Below, in pieces: positions 51,241-60,289 of a stretch of DNA of 64,000 nucleotides (positions are counted from its first letter, which is position 1; the number at the start of each line of letters is the position of its first letter). The notes under the pieces were generated by a model that did no database searches, was not told the origin of the DNA, and saw nothing but the letters and a program-made list of their open reading frames with translations. Source of the stretch: Eggerthella sinensis (lineage in GTDB: Bacteria > Actinomycetota > Coriobacteriia > Coriobacteriales > Eggerthellaceae). Location of the stretch: assembly GCF_003339815.1 (NCBI RefSeq), contig NZ_PPTT01000013.1, positions 42,626 to 106,625 on the forward strand, in the 5' to 3' direction. Made by a program: the position numbers and the translations under genes.

Positions 51241-52355
51241 TGGAGGGATTCGATCCCACCATCATGGTGATGCTCACGATGCTGTTGGTGCCGGTGGTGG
51301 GCGTGTTCATGGCCGTCACCCCGTACCTCATGCGTCGTGGCGAGGTGTTCACCGTCACCGTGCCCACTTCCGAGCAGAAGGATCCGTACGTCAAGGGCCT
51401 CAAGCGGCGCTACGTCGTGGTGGTTCTGGTGCCGACGGTGCTGCTCACCGTGGCGGGCATCGCGTGCGCGGCGGCCGGCTCGTACGGCGGGGCGTTCGCC
51501 GTGATGATCGTGGGCGTGTTGGCGCTGACGGGCGGCGGGTACGCGCTCATGTTGTTCTATCGCCGCAAGATGAACGAGTACAAGAAAGAGCGCGGCTGGG
51601 TGGCCGACGTGCAGGAATCCGTGGCCGTGGTGGGCGAGCAGCCGGTGCCGCACGCCATCTCGCTCAAGTGGAACCTGCTGTACCTGCCGGTCATGGCGCT
51701 CACGCTGATCATCGGCTCCGTGGGCTACGCGCACATGCCCGACATGATCGCCATGCACGTGGGCTTCGACGGCACGGTGAACGACTGGGCGGAGAAAACG
51801 CCGCTCATCGTGTGGATGCCCGTGCTCATCCAGGCGTTCATGGGGGTGTGCTTCGTGTTCTCCCATTGGACCATCGCCCACTCGAAGAAGTGGGCGGAAC
51901 CGGGCGCACCGGCGACGTCTGCGCTTGCGTACGGCCTGTTCGCCCGCGCGCAGAGCATCTTCCTCGTGGCTGGCGGGGTCGTCATCGACCTTGCGATGAT
52001 TGCCATGCCGCTGTCGTTCATGGACGTTATCTCGCTCGGGCAGGCCGGGGTGTTCGTGGCGATTGCCGCCATGGTCCTGTGCGTGGGCGGCATGGCCATC
52101 AGCGTGGTGTACGGGCAGGCGGGCTCGCGCGTGTTCAAGCGCATGCAGACGTCCGATCAGCTGCTCGTGGACAACGATCAGTACTGGAAGTTCGGCGTGT
52201 TCTACTACAACCCCGACGACGCCAGCCTGTTTTTGCCCGAGCGCTTCGGTGTGGGCTGGACGCTCAACTTCGCCCGTCCCGCCGTGTGGGCCATCGTGGT
52301 GGGCGGCTTTCTCGTGACGGCAGCCTTCGTGGTGGCCGTGATGCTGCTGTTCTAA
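51240..52355 (+). CDS. DUF1648/DUF5808 membrane protein
   Basis: 371 residues, GTG start overlapping the previous stop by 1 base, so translation is coupled. About nine hydrophobic helices. The middle has YAHMPDMIAMHVGFDGTVNDWAEK (DUF1648, residues about 162-185) and the end has YWKFGVFYYNPDDASLFLPE then FGVGWTLNFARP (DUF5808-like). Related proteins occur with GntR/YtrA regulators and ABC exporters in Firmicutes. An SdpI-like immunity or envelope-stress role is inferred from domain context. A small hairpin (52357-52374) lies just after the stop. Confidence 0.75.
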   Translation: MEGFDPTIMVMLTMLLVPVVGVFMAVTPYLMRRGEVFTVTVPTSEQKDPYVKGLKRRYVVVVLVPTVLLTVAGIACAAAGSYGGAFAVMIVGVLALTGGGYALMLFYRRKMNEYKKERGWVADVQESVAVVGEQPVPHAISLKWNLLYLPVMALTLIIGSVGYAHMPDMIAMHVGFDGTVNDWAEKTPLIVWMPVLIQAFMGVCFVFSHWTIAHSKKWAEPGAPATSALAYGLFARAQSIFLVAGGVVIDLAMIAMPLSFMDVISLGQAGVFVAIAAMVLCVGGMAISVVYGQAGSRVFKRMQTSDQLLVDNDQYWKFGVFYYNPDDASLFLPERFGVGWTLNFARPAVWAIVVGGFLVTAAFVVAVMLLF

Positions 52356-52356
52356 G

Positions 52357-52374
52357 CGGGCGTGCGGACGCCCG
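52357..52374 (+). terminator. Hairpin at the end of the ABC module
   Basis: Arms CGGGCGT and ACGCCCG with a GCGG loop, 1 base after the stop. No T-run follows; a weak or rho-assisted end is possible. Confidence 0.35.
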
Positions 52375-52387
52375 TGCGGAGGCAACC

Positions 52388-54391
52388 CTACAGGTTGTCT
52401 TCCAGGTCGATTTGCATGAGGGCGACGTTTTCACGCAGCCGCTTGTACGCGGCGCGCGGCAAGCGGCCCTCCTCGTACCGTGCTTGCAGGGCCTCGAGCT
52501 CCAATCGGAGACCCTGTCGCTGGATGTCCACGGCCTTGTCGGCGACGTTAGCCATCGCGGTGATGGAGGGGCTCGCCGCGCGCGTCGTGTGCACGAGGCG
52601 CTGGTACTCCAAAATCAGCGCGCTGATGGTTTCCGCCGGCTCGTCGGAGGTGGGTGAGGCCAGCTCGGCCTGCAGCTTTTCAATGACGTGCTCGTTGCTG
52701 CGCAAGCGCAGCTCGCGTTCAGCCTGCGTGCGTTCTGCCAGGTCGTCGCCGGGCAGCACCTTCGCGATGCGGTGCCATCCCGCATGCACGAGCGTGCGCA
52801 GCCGCAGGTAGGCGATTTGCAGCGACAGGCGGTCGGCGTGGTGCTGCAGCAGGTTTTCGGTGCGCGACAGACGCTTGACGTGGCGGTATCCCACCAGCGG
52901 GTCGATTTCTTCACGCTCGAGCAGGTCGAGCACGTAGTCCTTCTCCCATCCGGTGGCGCGCAGGCGCAGCGCCGTGCTCGATTCGTCGTCGGCCGACTCG
53001 TTCTTGTTCTTCAGCCGCGCGATTCGCTCGTTGTACGAGCGAATGACCGTGCGCGTTGCCGCGCGATTCTCCACGGTTTGATGGGCGGCCAGCTCCTCGA
53101 TCACCGAGCGCAGAATGTCGATGTTCGCCTTGCGGAGGTCGAACTCGCTCTCGGCGACGTCGTCCTTCTTCGGCGCGATGAGCGGCACGACGAACGTGGC
53201 CAGCAGCATGGTGACCACGATGACGCCGCACGCCAGGAACAGCAGCAGTTCGCGCTGCGGAATGGAAAACGGAATGGTGAACGCGACGGCAAGGGTGATG
53301 GTGCCCTTCGGCCCGGCCAAGGTCATGACGGCGCATGAGCGCAGCTCGTCCAGGGTGATCCGGCCCTTGCGTTGCCGGTGCAGGCGGTCCATGGACAGCA
53401 CCCAGATGAAGCGCGCGGCCAGCATGAGCAGCGTGATGATCAGGATGTAGCCGATGAGCACGCCGTTATCGAAGGTGACGTTCGCCCAGGTGCGCTGCAT
53501 GGCGCGCGGCAGCTGCGTGCCGAGGAGCACGAACACGGTGCCGTTGAGGGCGAACGTGAGCACGCGCCACACGCTCGTCGAGACGATGTTCATGCGTGAG
53601 ATGGCCGGATCGAGGGTGCGCGGCGACACGACGTTCAAAATGCCGGCGGTCACCACCGCGATGATGCCGCTCGTGCCCAGGGCGTTCGCCACGAGGTACA
53701 CGATGAACGGCACGAACACCTCGAACAGCACGTGGAACGTCGTGTTCTCCAACCCCCACGAGCGCACGCGCCGCACGATGAAGTTGCCCAGATACCCCAG
53801 CGCGATGCCGATGAACATGCCGCCAAGGAACGCGAAGAAGAAGTTCGCCGTTGCTCCGACCAGCGAAAACGTGCCGGTCACCGCAGCGGCGATGGCGAAC
53901 TGAAACGACACGATGCCCGAGGCGTCGTTGATGATGGATTCGCTCTCCAGGATGTTGCGCGAGCGCGCCGGAATTTTCACCTGCTTGGCCAGCGAGGCCA
54001 CCGACACGGCGTCGGTGGGGCCGAGCGCGGCTCCCAGGGCGAAGGCCGCCGCAAGCGACACGGACGGAATGAGCCAGTTCACCGCGAATCCGACGATGAG
54101 CGCCGAGGCGATGACCAGCCCCACGGCAAGCGACAGCACGGGGCGCCTGTTCTGCCACAGGGCCTTCTTGTCGAGGTTCTTCGACTCGTCGTACAGCAGG
54201 GGCGCGATGAGCAGCACCAGAAAGAGGTTCGGATCGAAGTCGATGGTGATCTGGGTGCCCATGAGCAGCGCGATGCCCAGGCCGAGCGCAATCTGTATGA
54301 GCGGCGACGACACTTTGGGAACAAGCTGGTCGATCACCGACGACAGCAGCACGGCGGCCAACATGAGCAAGGTGAGTTCGAGGAATTCCAA
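52388..54391 (-). CDS. CPA1 (NhaP-type) Na+/H+ antiporter with a long cytoplasmic tail
   Basis: 667 residues. Twelve or so helices to about residue 410 with the conserved ALGPTDAVSV (Asp127) and NDASGIVSF (Asp156) motifs of cation/proton antiporters. The last 250 residues are a charged, coiled-coil-rich cytoplasmic domain (EVAESEFDLRKANIDILRSV, EEIDPLVGYRHVKRL and so on). The start is a TTG at 54391, supported by AAAGGAGG seven bases upstream; there is no ATG before residue 10. It is divergent from a LysR gene that may control it. Confidence 0.88.
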   Translation of the reverse strand: MEFLELTLLMLAAVLLSSVIDQLVPKVSSPLIQIALGLGIALLMGTQITIDFDPNLFLVLLIAPLLYDESKNLDKKALWQNRRPVLSLAVGLVIASALIVGFAVNWLIPSVSLAAAFALGAALGPTDAVSVASLAKQVKIPARSRNILESESIINDASGIVSFQFAIAAAVTGTFSLVGATANFFFAFLGGMFIGIALGYLGNFIVRRVRSWGLENTTFHVLFEVFVPFIVYLVANALGTSGIIAVVTAGILNVVSPRTLDPAISRMNIVSTSVWRVLTFALNGTVFVLLGTQLPRAMQRTWANVTFDNGVLIGYILIITLLMLAARFIWVLSMDRLHRQRKGRITLDELRSCAVMTLAGPKGTITLAVAFTIPFSIPQRELLLFLACGVIVVTMLLATFVVPLIAPKKDDVAESEFDLRKANIDILRSVIEELAAHQTVENRAATRTVIRSYNERIARLKNKNESADDESSTALRLRATGWEKDYVLDLLEREEIDPLVGYRHVKRLSRTENLLQHHADRLSLQIAYLRLRTLVHAGWHRIAKVLPGDDLAERTQAERELRLRSNEHVIEKLQAELASPTSDEPAETISALILEYQRLVHTTRAASPSITAMANVADKAVDIQRQGLRLELEALQARYEEGRLPRAAYKRLRENVALMQIDLEDNL

Positions 54392-54535
54392 AAAGGCCTC
54401 CTTTTCGATAGGGAAAGGGGGTTTTCGTTATTGTACCGTAACGAATTCGGCTGACGGGTTGTACTTTGCGGGATACGTGCCCCGATGGAGCGATTCGTGT
54501 ATAGTGGGAGTCGATGGTGGAGGGGAGGGAAGCCA

Positions 54536-55474
54536 TTGGAAACCGCATACCTGCACGAATACATCACGTTCTCGCGTTCGCTCAACTTCGCTCAGGCGGC
54601 AACCGAGCTGTTCGTGTCGCAGCCGACGCTGCGCGCGCACATCCATGCGCTCGAAGATGAGGTGGGCGCCGCGCTCACGGTGAAGCGCAACGGGGCCCTC
54701 GAGCTGTCGCCGACGGGCAAGCTGTTCCTCAAGAAGGCGCGGGCCATCGTGAAGCTGACGGAGGAAAGCGTTGCGGAATGCCGCGCGTTTTCGGCCGCTT
54801 CGTCGTCGCTTGTGGTGGGCACGCTCGACTTCCCGCCGTTCGAGGACGTGCTGCTGCGCGCGCTCGCGGCGTTCAGGGAAGATTGCCCCGATCAGCACGT
54901 GGAAATCCTGTTCGCCTCGGGAACGTACGCCAACGTGGAATCGGTGGTGGACGGTCGGGTGGATCTCTCGATCTTCGTGCACGTGCAGCGCTGCGAGAAC
55001 GGCGGTGTTCCGCAGCCCGTCACGATGCCCCGCCAGGTGAGCAGCTTTTTCTTCATGAGGGGCGAATGCCGCTTCTGGATGAACCGTTCGTGCCCGCTGT
55101 TCGAGCGCGCGCACATTTCGGCGCGCGACCTGGACGGCTACACGCTGTTGCTGGGAAACTCCGACAACATGGTGGAGGCGGGCGAGGCGGTTGCGTCGTG
55201 GTTCGCGCAGGCGGGCGTGCAGGTTGAGCCCGACAATCAGCCGTGCGCGAACTACCTGGACCTCTACCTGTCGGGATTGGGCGAAACGTTCGGCATCGCC
55301 TTGGGAGGCTCCCGGTCGGGGCTGCGTACGAGCCCCGACATCAGGATATTCACGGTTGAAGACTTCGTTATTCCCTGCGATCTGCATGTGCTGAGCAACG
55401 AAGAGCGGCTCGATTCATGCGGCCAGGCCTTTCTCGAGCGCTTGCAGACGCTCGCCCGGGAAAGCGACGCCTAG
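54536..55474 (+). CDS. LysR-family transcription regulator
   Basis: 312 residues. N-terminal winged helix (YLHEYITFSRSLNFAQAATELFVSQPTLRAHIHALEDEVGAALTVKRNG) and a substrate-binding effector domain after residue 85. A TTG start at 54536 with GGGAGGG upstream gives the usual family length; the ATG at 54485 would add an unusual leader. It is divergent from the NhaP-type antiporter and overlaps the convergent flavoprotein by 4 bases, so either could be its target. Confidence 0.86.
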   Translation: METAYLHEYITFSRSLNFAQAATELFVSQPTLRAHIHALEDEVGAALTVKRNGALELSPTGKLFLKKARAIVKLTEESVAECRAFSAASSSLVVGTLDFPPFEDVLLRALAAFREDCPDQHVEILFASGTYANVESVVDGRVDLSIFVHVQRCENGGVPQPVTMPRQVSSFFFMRGECRFWMNRSCPLFERAHISARDLDGYTLLLGNSDNMVEAGEAVASWFAQAGVQVEPDNQPCANYLDLYLSGLGETFGIALGGSRSGLRTSPDIRIFTVEDFVIPCDLHVLSNEERLDSCGQAFLERLQTLARESDA

Positions 55475-57276
55475 CGCGCCTCGATGATGGCGCCGGCCGC
55501 CATGTAGCCGCCCACGAACGACAGCCCGACATCGCCGTAGATGCCGTTGAACGGCTTGCCTGCGATGTTGTTCTCGCCGTTCGACCCGCCGGCGGTGTGC
55601 CACCCGGCGTACAGCCCGTCGATGACCGCGCCTTCCGCGTCGATGACCTGCATGTGCTTGTTCACGCGCAGCCCGCATTTCGTGGCGAACAGGTTGCCGC
55701 CGATCTTCGCGCCGTAGTAAGGCGGCTCGTCGATGGGAATGAGCCACGAGGGGTCGTACTTGTACGTGGGGACGGAGTCTTCGCCCGCGGCGCATGCGGC
55801 GTTCCAGTCTTTGACCGCCTGCGTGAGCACGCCCGTGCGCAGGCCGAGCGCTTCTTCCAGTTCCTCGAGGGTGTCGCACTTCTTCACCGCGCCCGCGTCC
55901 ACCATGATTTGGAAGGCGTTGCGCCAATCGCGCTGCCACTCGGGCACGCGGTCGATGAGCGGATCGTCGTCGGGAATCACCTTGCCCACGCGGCACACGG
56001 ACTGACCGAAGTAGTTCTCGTTCACGAGGTCCTCGTACTTCGAGTCGAAGCACACGTAGGTGCGTCCGCCGGGCTGGCTCATCTCGACGGCGCCCTGATC
56101 GGTGAGGGCCGTCACCATGCTGTCGGGGTCGGTGTTCATGAAGGGGTAGGACGTGCCGGCCGTGCTGAGGTACGGAACGCGCTGCCCCATGCGGTTGATG
56201 AGCAGCCACGGCTGACGAACGGCCTGGTTGCCGTCCTTGTTGACGTGCGCGTTCATGGCGGTGGCGAACTCGTCGTAGGGTTCCCACTCCACGCTGCCGT
56301 CGAAGCAGGCCACCGAGTTGTAGCCGGACAGGTCGGCGTTCACGCCGAGCCCCATGCGGATGCAGGCGCCGTCGTTGTAGGGCGGGGTGGCCACGTTCAC
56401 CACGCCGCGTAGGCAGGTGGGCGCGTACTTGCTCAGCATGGCGCGGTTCATCTCGAAGCCGCCGGCGGTGAGCAGCACGCCCTTCGTGCCGCGGAAGAAC
56501 TTCTCGCCGTCCGCCGTCTTCGCTCTGATGCCCACCACGGTGCCGTTGTCCACCACGAGCGCGAGCGCCTCGGTGCCCGTGCGGATGTCCACGCCGTGCT
56601 GCTTCGCCGTTTCGGTCATCATCTCGAAGGGGAAGTGCATGATCTCGATGGAGTTCTTCGCGGTGATCTGGCCTTCCCAGTACAGGCTCTTCATGCCGGC
56701 CGGGCCCTTGCTCGCGGGTGCCCATGGCACCTCGAGCGCGTCGGCCATCCAGTCGATGCACTGCGGACCCTCGACGGCCATGGCGTACAGCAGCTCCGGA
56801 TCGACGGTCATCTGCTGCAGGTCGTTCACGTAGGCCACCACCTCGTTCGGGTCGTAGGGGTAGCTCGGGTAGGCCCACTCCACCTCGTTCGCCAGCCGGT
56901 GGCCGCCGAAGTTGACGAACATGCCGCCGTACGACGTGGTGCCGCCCGTTTTCTCGTTCTTCTCGAGCATGATCACCTTCATGCCCGCGTCGACGAGGCG
57001 CACCGATCCCGTGATGCCGCCGCCACCCGAGCCCACCACGATGACGTCGGCTTCCTCGTCCCAGGTCGCGGGCGGCTCGACGGGCTCGATGGGCGCCGCG
57101 GCCGCCTCGAACGCGAGCTGCGCCTTGTTCGCTGCGGTGCCGCCGTCCGACGAGCCCGATCCGCCCGCGGGCGCGCAGGCGGCCAGCGCGCCGCCTGCCG
57201 CGGTTGCCACCGTTGCCGTTGCGGCGGCCTTGAAGAAGCCGCGCCTGCTCAGGTTGTGCCGTTCGTTCGTACTCAT
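55471..57276 (-). CDS. Tat-exported flavoprotein reductase (fumarate reductase-like)
   Basis: 601 residues. Tat signal LSRRGFFKA at 9-17 and lipobox LAAC with Cys34. The FAD-binding motif DVIVVGSGGGGITGS starts at about 77, and the chain includes KTGGTTSYGGMFVNFGG and a late AGWHTAGGSNGENNIAGKPFNG. There is no FMN-binding or haem domain. This group includes fumarate, urocanate and steroid or other enoate reductases of Coriobacteriia. The C-terminal VGGYMAAGAIIEA helix caps the fold. AAGGAGGGG precedes the ATG. No electron-donor gene is adjacent. Confidence 0.85.
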   Translation of the reverse strand: MSTNERHNLSRRGFFKAAATATVATAAGGALAACAPAGGSGSSDGGTAANKAQLAFEAAAAPIEPVEPPATWDEEADVIVVGSGGGGITGSVRLVDAGMKVIMLEKNEKTGGTTSYGGMFVNFGGHRLANEVEWAYPSYPYDPNEVVAYVNDLQQMTVDPELLYAMAVEGPQCIDWMADALEVPWAPASKGPAGMKSLYWEGQITAKNSIEIMHFPFEMMTETAKQHGVDIRTGTEALALVVDNGTVVGIRAKTADGEKFFRGTKGVLLTAGGFEMNRAMLSKYAPTCLRGVVNVATPPYNDGACIRMGLGVNADLSGYNSVACFDGSVEWEPYDEFATAMNAHVNKDGNQAVRQPWLLINRMGQRVPYLSTAGTSYPFMNTDPDSMVTALTDQGAVEMSQPGGRTYVCFDSKYEDLVNENYFGQSVCRVGKVIPDDDPLIDRVPEWQRDWRNAFQIMVDAGAVKKCDTLEELEEALGLRTGVLTQAVKDWNAACAAGEDSVPTYKYDPSWLIPIDEPPYYGAKIGGNLFATKCGLRVNKHMQVIDAEGAVIDGLYAGWHTAGGSNGENNIAGKPFNGIYGDVGLSFVGGYMAAGAIIEAR

Positions 57277-57501
57277 GAAACCCCTCCTTCATCGGTGATC
57301 CCCTCCACGGGATGCCCCCATTCTAAGAGCCCTCCCACCAGGCCGAAGGCAAGGAAGTTCGCCCCTCAAACGGAAGTCGTGCAAGCCATGAAGGAAATTC
57401 AGCGGCCCCCGAGGAATTCCTTTCAAAAGCGGGAAAGGGGCGCGGCGGGGCGTTCTTTGGTACCATGGACGAAACGGCGGCTGCAACAAGGGGGTCCGCG
57501 C

Positions 57502-58317
57502 ATGAAACTGAACGGGCGGTTGACTGGTTGGATCAAGGGATTGCTCGCGTGCGTTGCGTGCTGCGCGCTTGCGGGGTGTTCGACGGACGCCCCCGCCGAT
57601 CAGGTGGCAAATTGGTCTCCCGATCCGTCGAACTACGACTACCATCTCGTGCTCGATACGACGTGGGAGAGGGAAGTTGCGGCGGCGTTCGAGGGCGGCG
57701 CTCCGTTCGCGGTACCGAACGACGACGCGGGCATCACGTTCGTCGAGGTGGAGGACGGCATCGCGCGGTTCCGTGCGAATCTCACGTGCGAGGGCGGCGA
57801 TATCTGGGAGCAGTATTTCGCGTTGGGGAACGTTCCCGACGTGGGGTTCGTCGACGTGGGGCAGCCTTTCGACGGTGCGACGTCGGCTGAGCAGGAGATT
57901 TGGGGGCAGCCTTACTTCCCGGCGAGCACCATGGAGGTGTATCGGCGCATTGACTACGACGACGTGGGTTCCGAAGGCGTGTCTCTCGATATGCTCGCAC
58001 GTGTTCCCGATGCGGCGCTTGAAGGCGATGCGGTTCAGCAGGCGGCGGCCGCGGCGCAGCAGCTTGAGCAGGCAACGCTTACGGTGGATGGAACGTTTGC
58101 CGGCGGCGGTATGACCTCGGCTTCGTATCGCATCACGATGGCGGATGGGTTCGAAGAAGCGGTGCGCGCACGGCTTGATGGAGCGGAAACGGGCGAGCCG
58201 CTCTTCGTCTTGCAGCGTTTGGACTACGATGACATCCCCGAGACCGCATTCCCTAACTGCTGGATGGCCCTTATGGAAGAGGGGTTGGAGGTGCCGCAGG
58301 AGCCGCGCGTTCTGTGA
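57502..58317 (+). CDS. Putative lipoprotein of unknown function
   Basis: 271 residues. Signal peptide with lipobox LAGC and Cys26. The mature part is acidic, with no recognised domain; it has several YDD segments (RIDYDDVG, RLDYDDIP). GGGGGTCC precedes the ATG. It is between two unrelated units, and the upstream gap holds a 10-bp palindrome AGGAATTCCT (57412-57421). Confidence 0.65.
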   Translation: MKLNGRLTGWIKGLLACVACCALAGCSTDAPADQVANWSPDPSNYDYHLVLDTTWEREVAAAFEGGAPFAVPNDDAGITFVEVEDGIARFRANLTCEGGDIWEQYFALGNVPDVGFVDVGQPFDGATSAEQEIWGQPYFPASTMEVYRRIDYDDVGSEGVSLDMLARVPDAALEGDAVQQAAAAAQQLEQATLTVDGTFAGGGMTSASYRITMADGFEEAVRARLDGAETGEPLFVLQRLDYDDIPETAFPNCWMALMEEGLEVPQEPRVL

Positions 58318-58371
58318 TGCGTAGCTGCGCGGCCTTCTCGTGGAGCGGACGTGCGGGTTGGCGGCATGCGC

Positions 58372-58377
58372 TATAAT
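58372..58377 (+). promoter_or_regulatory. -10 element of the ABC-F gene
   Basis: Perfect TATAAT, 34 bases before the start at 58412. No clear -35 hexamer. Confidence 0.45.
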
Positions 58378-58411
58378 CGGCCTTCTGGACTACGTGGAAG
58401 AGGATGGCTCT

Positions 58412-60232
58412 ATGGCGTTTATGCTCGGGTGCGAGAAGGTGCGGGTCGAGTTCCCCACGAAAGAGGTATTCGCGGATGTGTCGCTCGGCGTGGACGAGGG
58501 CGACCGCGTGGGCATCGTCGGCCGCAACGGCGACGGCAAGTCGACGCTGTTGAATCTGCTGGCGGGCACGCTTGAGCCCGACGAGGGGCGCGTGCTGCGC
58601 AACGGTACCGTGCGCGTGGGCGTGCTGGGGCAGGCCGACACGCTCGACCCCGCGGCAACCGTGGGGCAGGCTGTGGTGGGCGATCTGCCCGAGTACGTGT
58701 GGGCGAGCGACGCGCGCATCCGCGACATCATCGCGGGGCTGGCCGGCGACATCCCCTGGGATGCGGTGGTGGGCACGCTTTCGGGCGGGCAGCGTCGCCG
58801 CGTCGACCTCGTGCGCCTGCTCATCGGCGACTGGGACGTGCTCGCGCTCGACGAGCCGACGAACCACCTGGACGTGCGCGCCATCACCTGGCTGGCGGAG
58901 CATCTGAAGACTCGCTGGAAGAAGGGCTCGGGCGCGCTGCTCATGGTCACGCACGATCGTTGGTTCCTCGACGAGGTGTGCCTGCGCATGTGGGAGGTGC
59001 ACGACAAGCGCGTCGAGCCGTTCGAAGGCGGCTTCTCGGCGTACATCATGCAGCGCGTTGAGCGCGACCGCCTCATGGCGCTGGCCGAGCAGAAGCGCCA
59101 GAACGAGCTGCGCCGCGAGCTGGCCTGGCTCTCGCGCGGCGCTCGCGCGCGGGCGACGAAGCCGAAGTTCCACGTGGCGGCCGCCCAGGAGCTCATCGCC
59201 GACGTGCCGCCCCTGCGCGACGAGCTGGAACTCAAGCGCATGGCCATGGCGCGCCTGGGCAAGCAGGTGGTGGACCTCGAACACGTCACCGTGCGCTTCG
59301 GCGAGAAAACCGTGCTCGACGACGTGGACTGGATCATCGGTCCCGGCGACCGCTACGGCATCGTCGGCGAAAACGGCACGGGCAAAACCACGCTGTTGCG
59401 CGTGATTCAGGGTCTGCAGCAGTTGGACGCGGGTCGCGTGAAGATCGGGCAGACCGTGCGCTTCGCCGTGCTGTCGCAGCACCTCGACGACCTGTCCGAG
59501 CTGGGCGACGACCGCGTGCGTCAGGTCATCGGCCGTTACAACCGCCGCACCATGCTCGACGGCAAGGAGATGACGCCGGCGCAGCTGCTGGAGAAGCTGG
59601 GGTTTGCGCGCGCCGACCTCAACGAGCCGGTGAAGGATCTCTCGGGCGGGCAGAAGCGCCGCCTCGCCCTCATGCTGATCTTGCTCGACGAGCCGAACGT
59701 GCTCATCCTCGACGAGCCGGGCAACGATCTGGACACCGACATGCTGGCCGTGGTGGAAGACCTGCTGGACGCCTGGCCGGGCACGCTGCTGCTGGTCACG
59801 CACGATCGCTACCTCATGGAGCGCGTGACCGACCACCAGTTCGCCCTCATCAACGGCAAGCTCCGCCACCTCCCCGGCGGCGTGGAAGAGTACTTGGAAT
59901 TGGCCCGGGATTCCATGGCGGCAGCACCGTCCGCAGGTCAACGCCCCTCGCGCGCTGCCGACCCAAGCGTTTCAGGAACCGAATCCTCGGCCGAGGGCTC
60001 TCGTCTTTCCGGCGGCGAGCAGCGCACCCTGCGCAAGCTCATGCAATCGAACGAGCGCAAGGTGGAAACCCTCAACAGCAAAATCGAGGACGTTCGCGCG
60101 CAGATGACCGCCGCCGACCCCACCGACTTCACCGCCCTCGGCGACTTCCAAGCCCAAATCGGCGACCTGCAACAGCAGATCGACGCCCTTGAAGACGAAT
60201 GGATGGAAGCCGCCGAAAAGCTGGGGGAGTAG
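58412..60232 (+). CDS. ABC-F family ATPase (ribosome-associated)
   Basis: 606 residues, two ATPase domains on one chain and no membrane part. Walker A motifs GRNGDGKST at 37-45 and GENGTGKTT at 319-327; signatures LSGGQRRRVDL and LSGGQKRRLAL. The P-site-type linker between the domains and a C-terminal coiled coil (residues about 545-606, ERKVETLNSKIEDVR) are seen. Such proteins act on stalled ribosomes; some give resistance to ribosome-targeting antibiotics, but the linker is not diagnostic here. The start at 58412 follows GAGGA. Confidence 0.9.
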   Translation: MAFMLGCEKVRVEFPTKEVFADVSLGVDEGDRVGIVGRNGDGKSTLLNLLAGTLEPDEGRVLRNGTVRVGVLGQADTLDPAATVGQAVVGDLPEYVWASDARIRDIIAGLAGDIPWDAVVGTLSGGQRRRVDLVRLLIGDWDVLALDEPTNHLDVRAITWLAEHLKTRWKKGSGALLMVTHDRWFLDEVCLRMWEVHDKRVEPFEGGFSAYIMQRVERDRLMALAEQKRQNELRRELAWLSRGARARATKPKFHVAAAQELIADVPPLRDELELKRMAMARLGKQVVDLEHVTVRFGEKTVLDDVDWIIGPGDRYGIVGENGTGKTTLLRVIQGLQQLDAGRVKIGQTVRFAVLSQHLDDLSELGDDRVRQVIGRYNRRTMLDGKEMTPAQLLEKLGFARADLNEPVKDLSGGQKRRLALMLILLDEPNVLILDEPGNDLDTDMLAVVEDLLDAWPGTLLLVTHDRYLMERVTDHQFALINGKLRHLPGGVEEYLELARDSMAAAPSAGQRPSRAADPSVSGTESSAEGSRLSGGEQRTLRKLMQSNERKVETLNSKIEDVRAQMTAADPTDFTALGDFQAQIGDLQQQIDALEDEWMEAAEKLGE

Positions 60233-60276
60233 AGAACCGCCTCGCACGAACAGAGAGGGCTACGTGCGGGCTATGG

Positions 60277-60282
60277 TACAAT
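60277..60282 (+). promoter_or_regulatory. Extended -10 of a possibly leaderless luxR gene
   Basis: TG-G-TACAAT (60274-60282) ends only seven bases before the ATG at 60290, so transcription should begin at or next to the start codon. No ribosome site is seen between them. Confidence 0.5.
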
Positions 60283-60289
60283 TCCGGCT

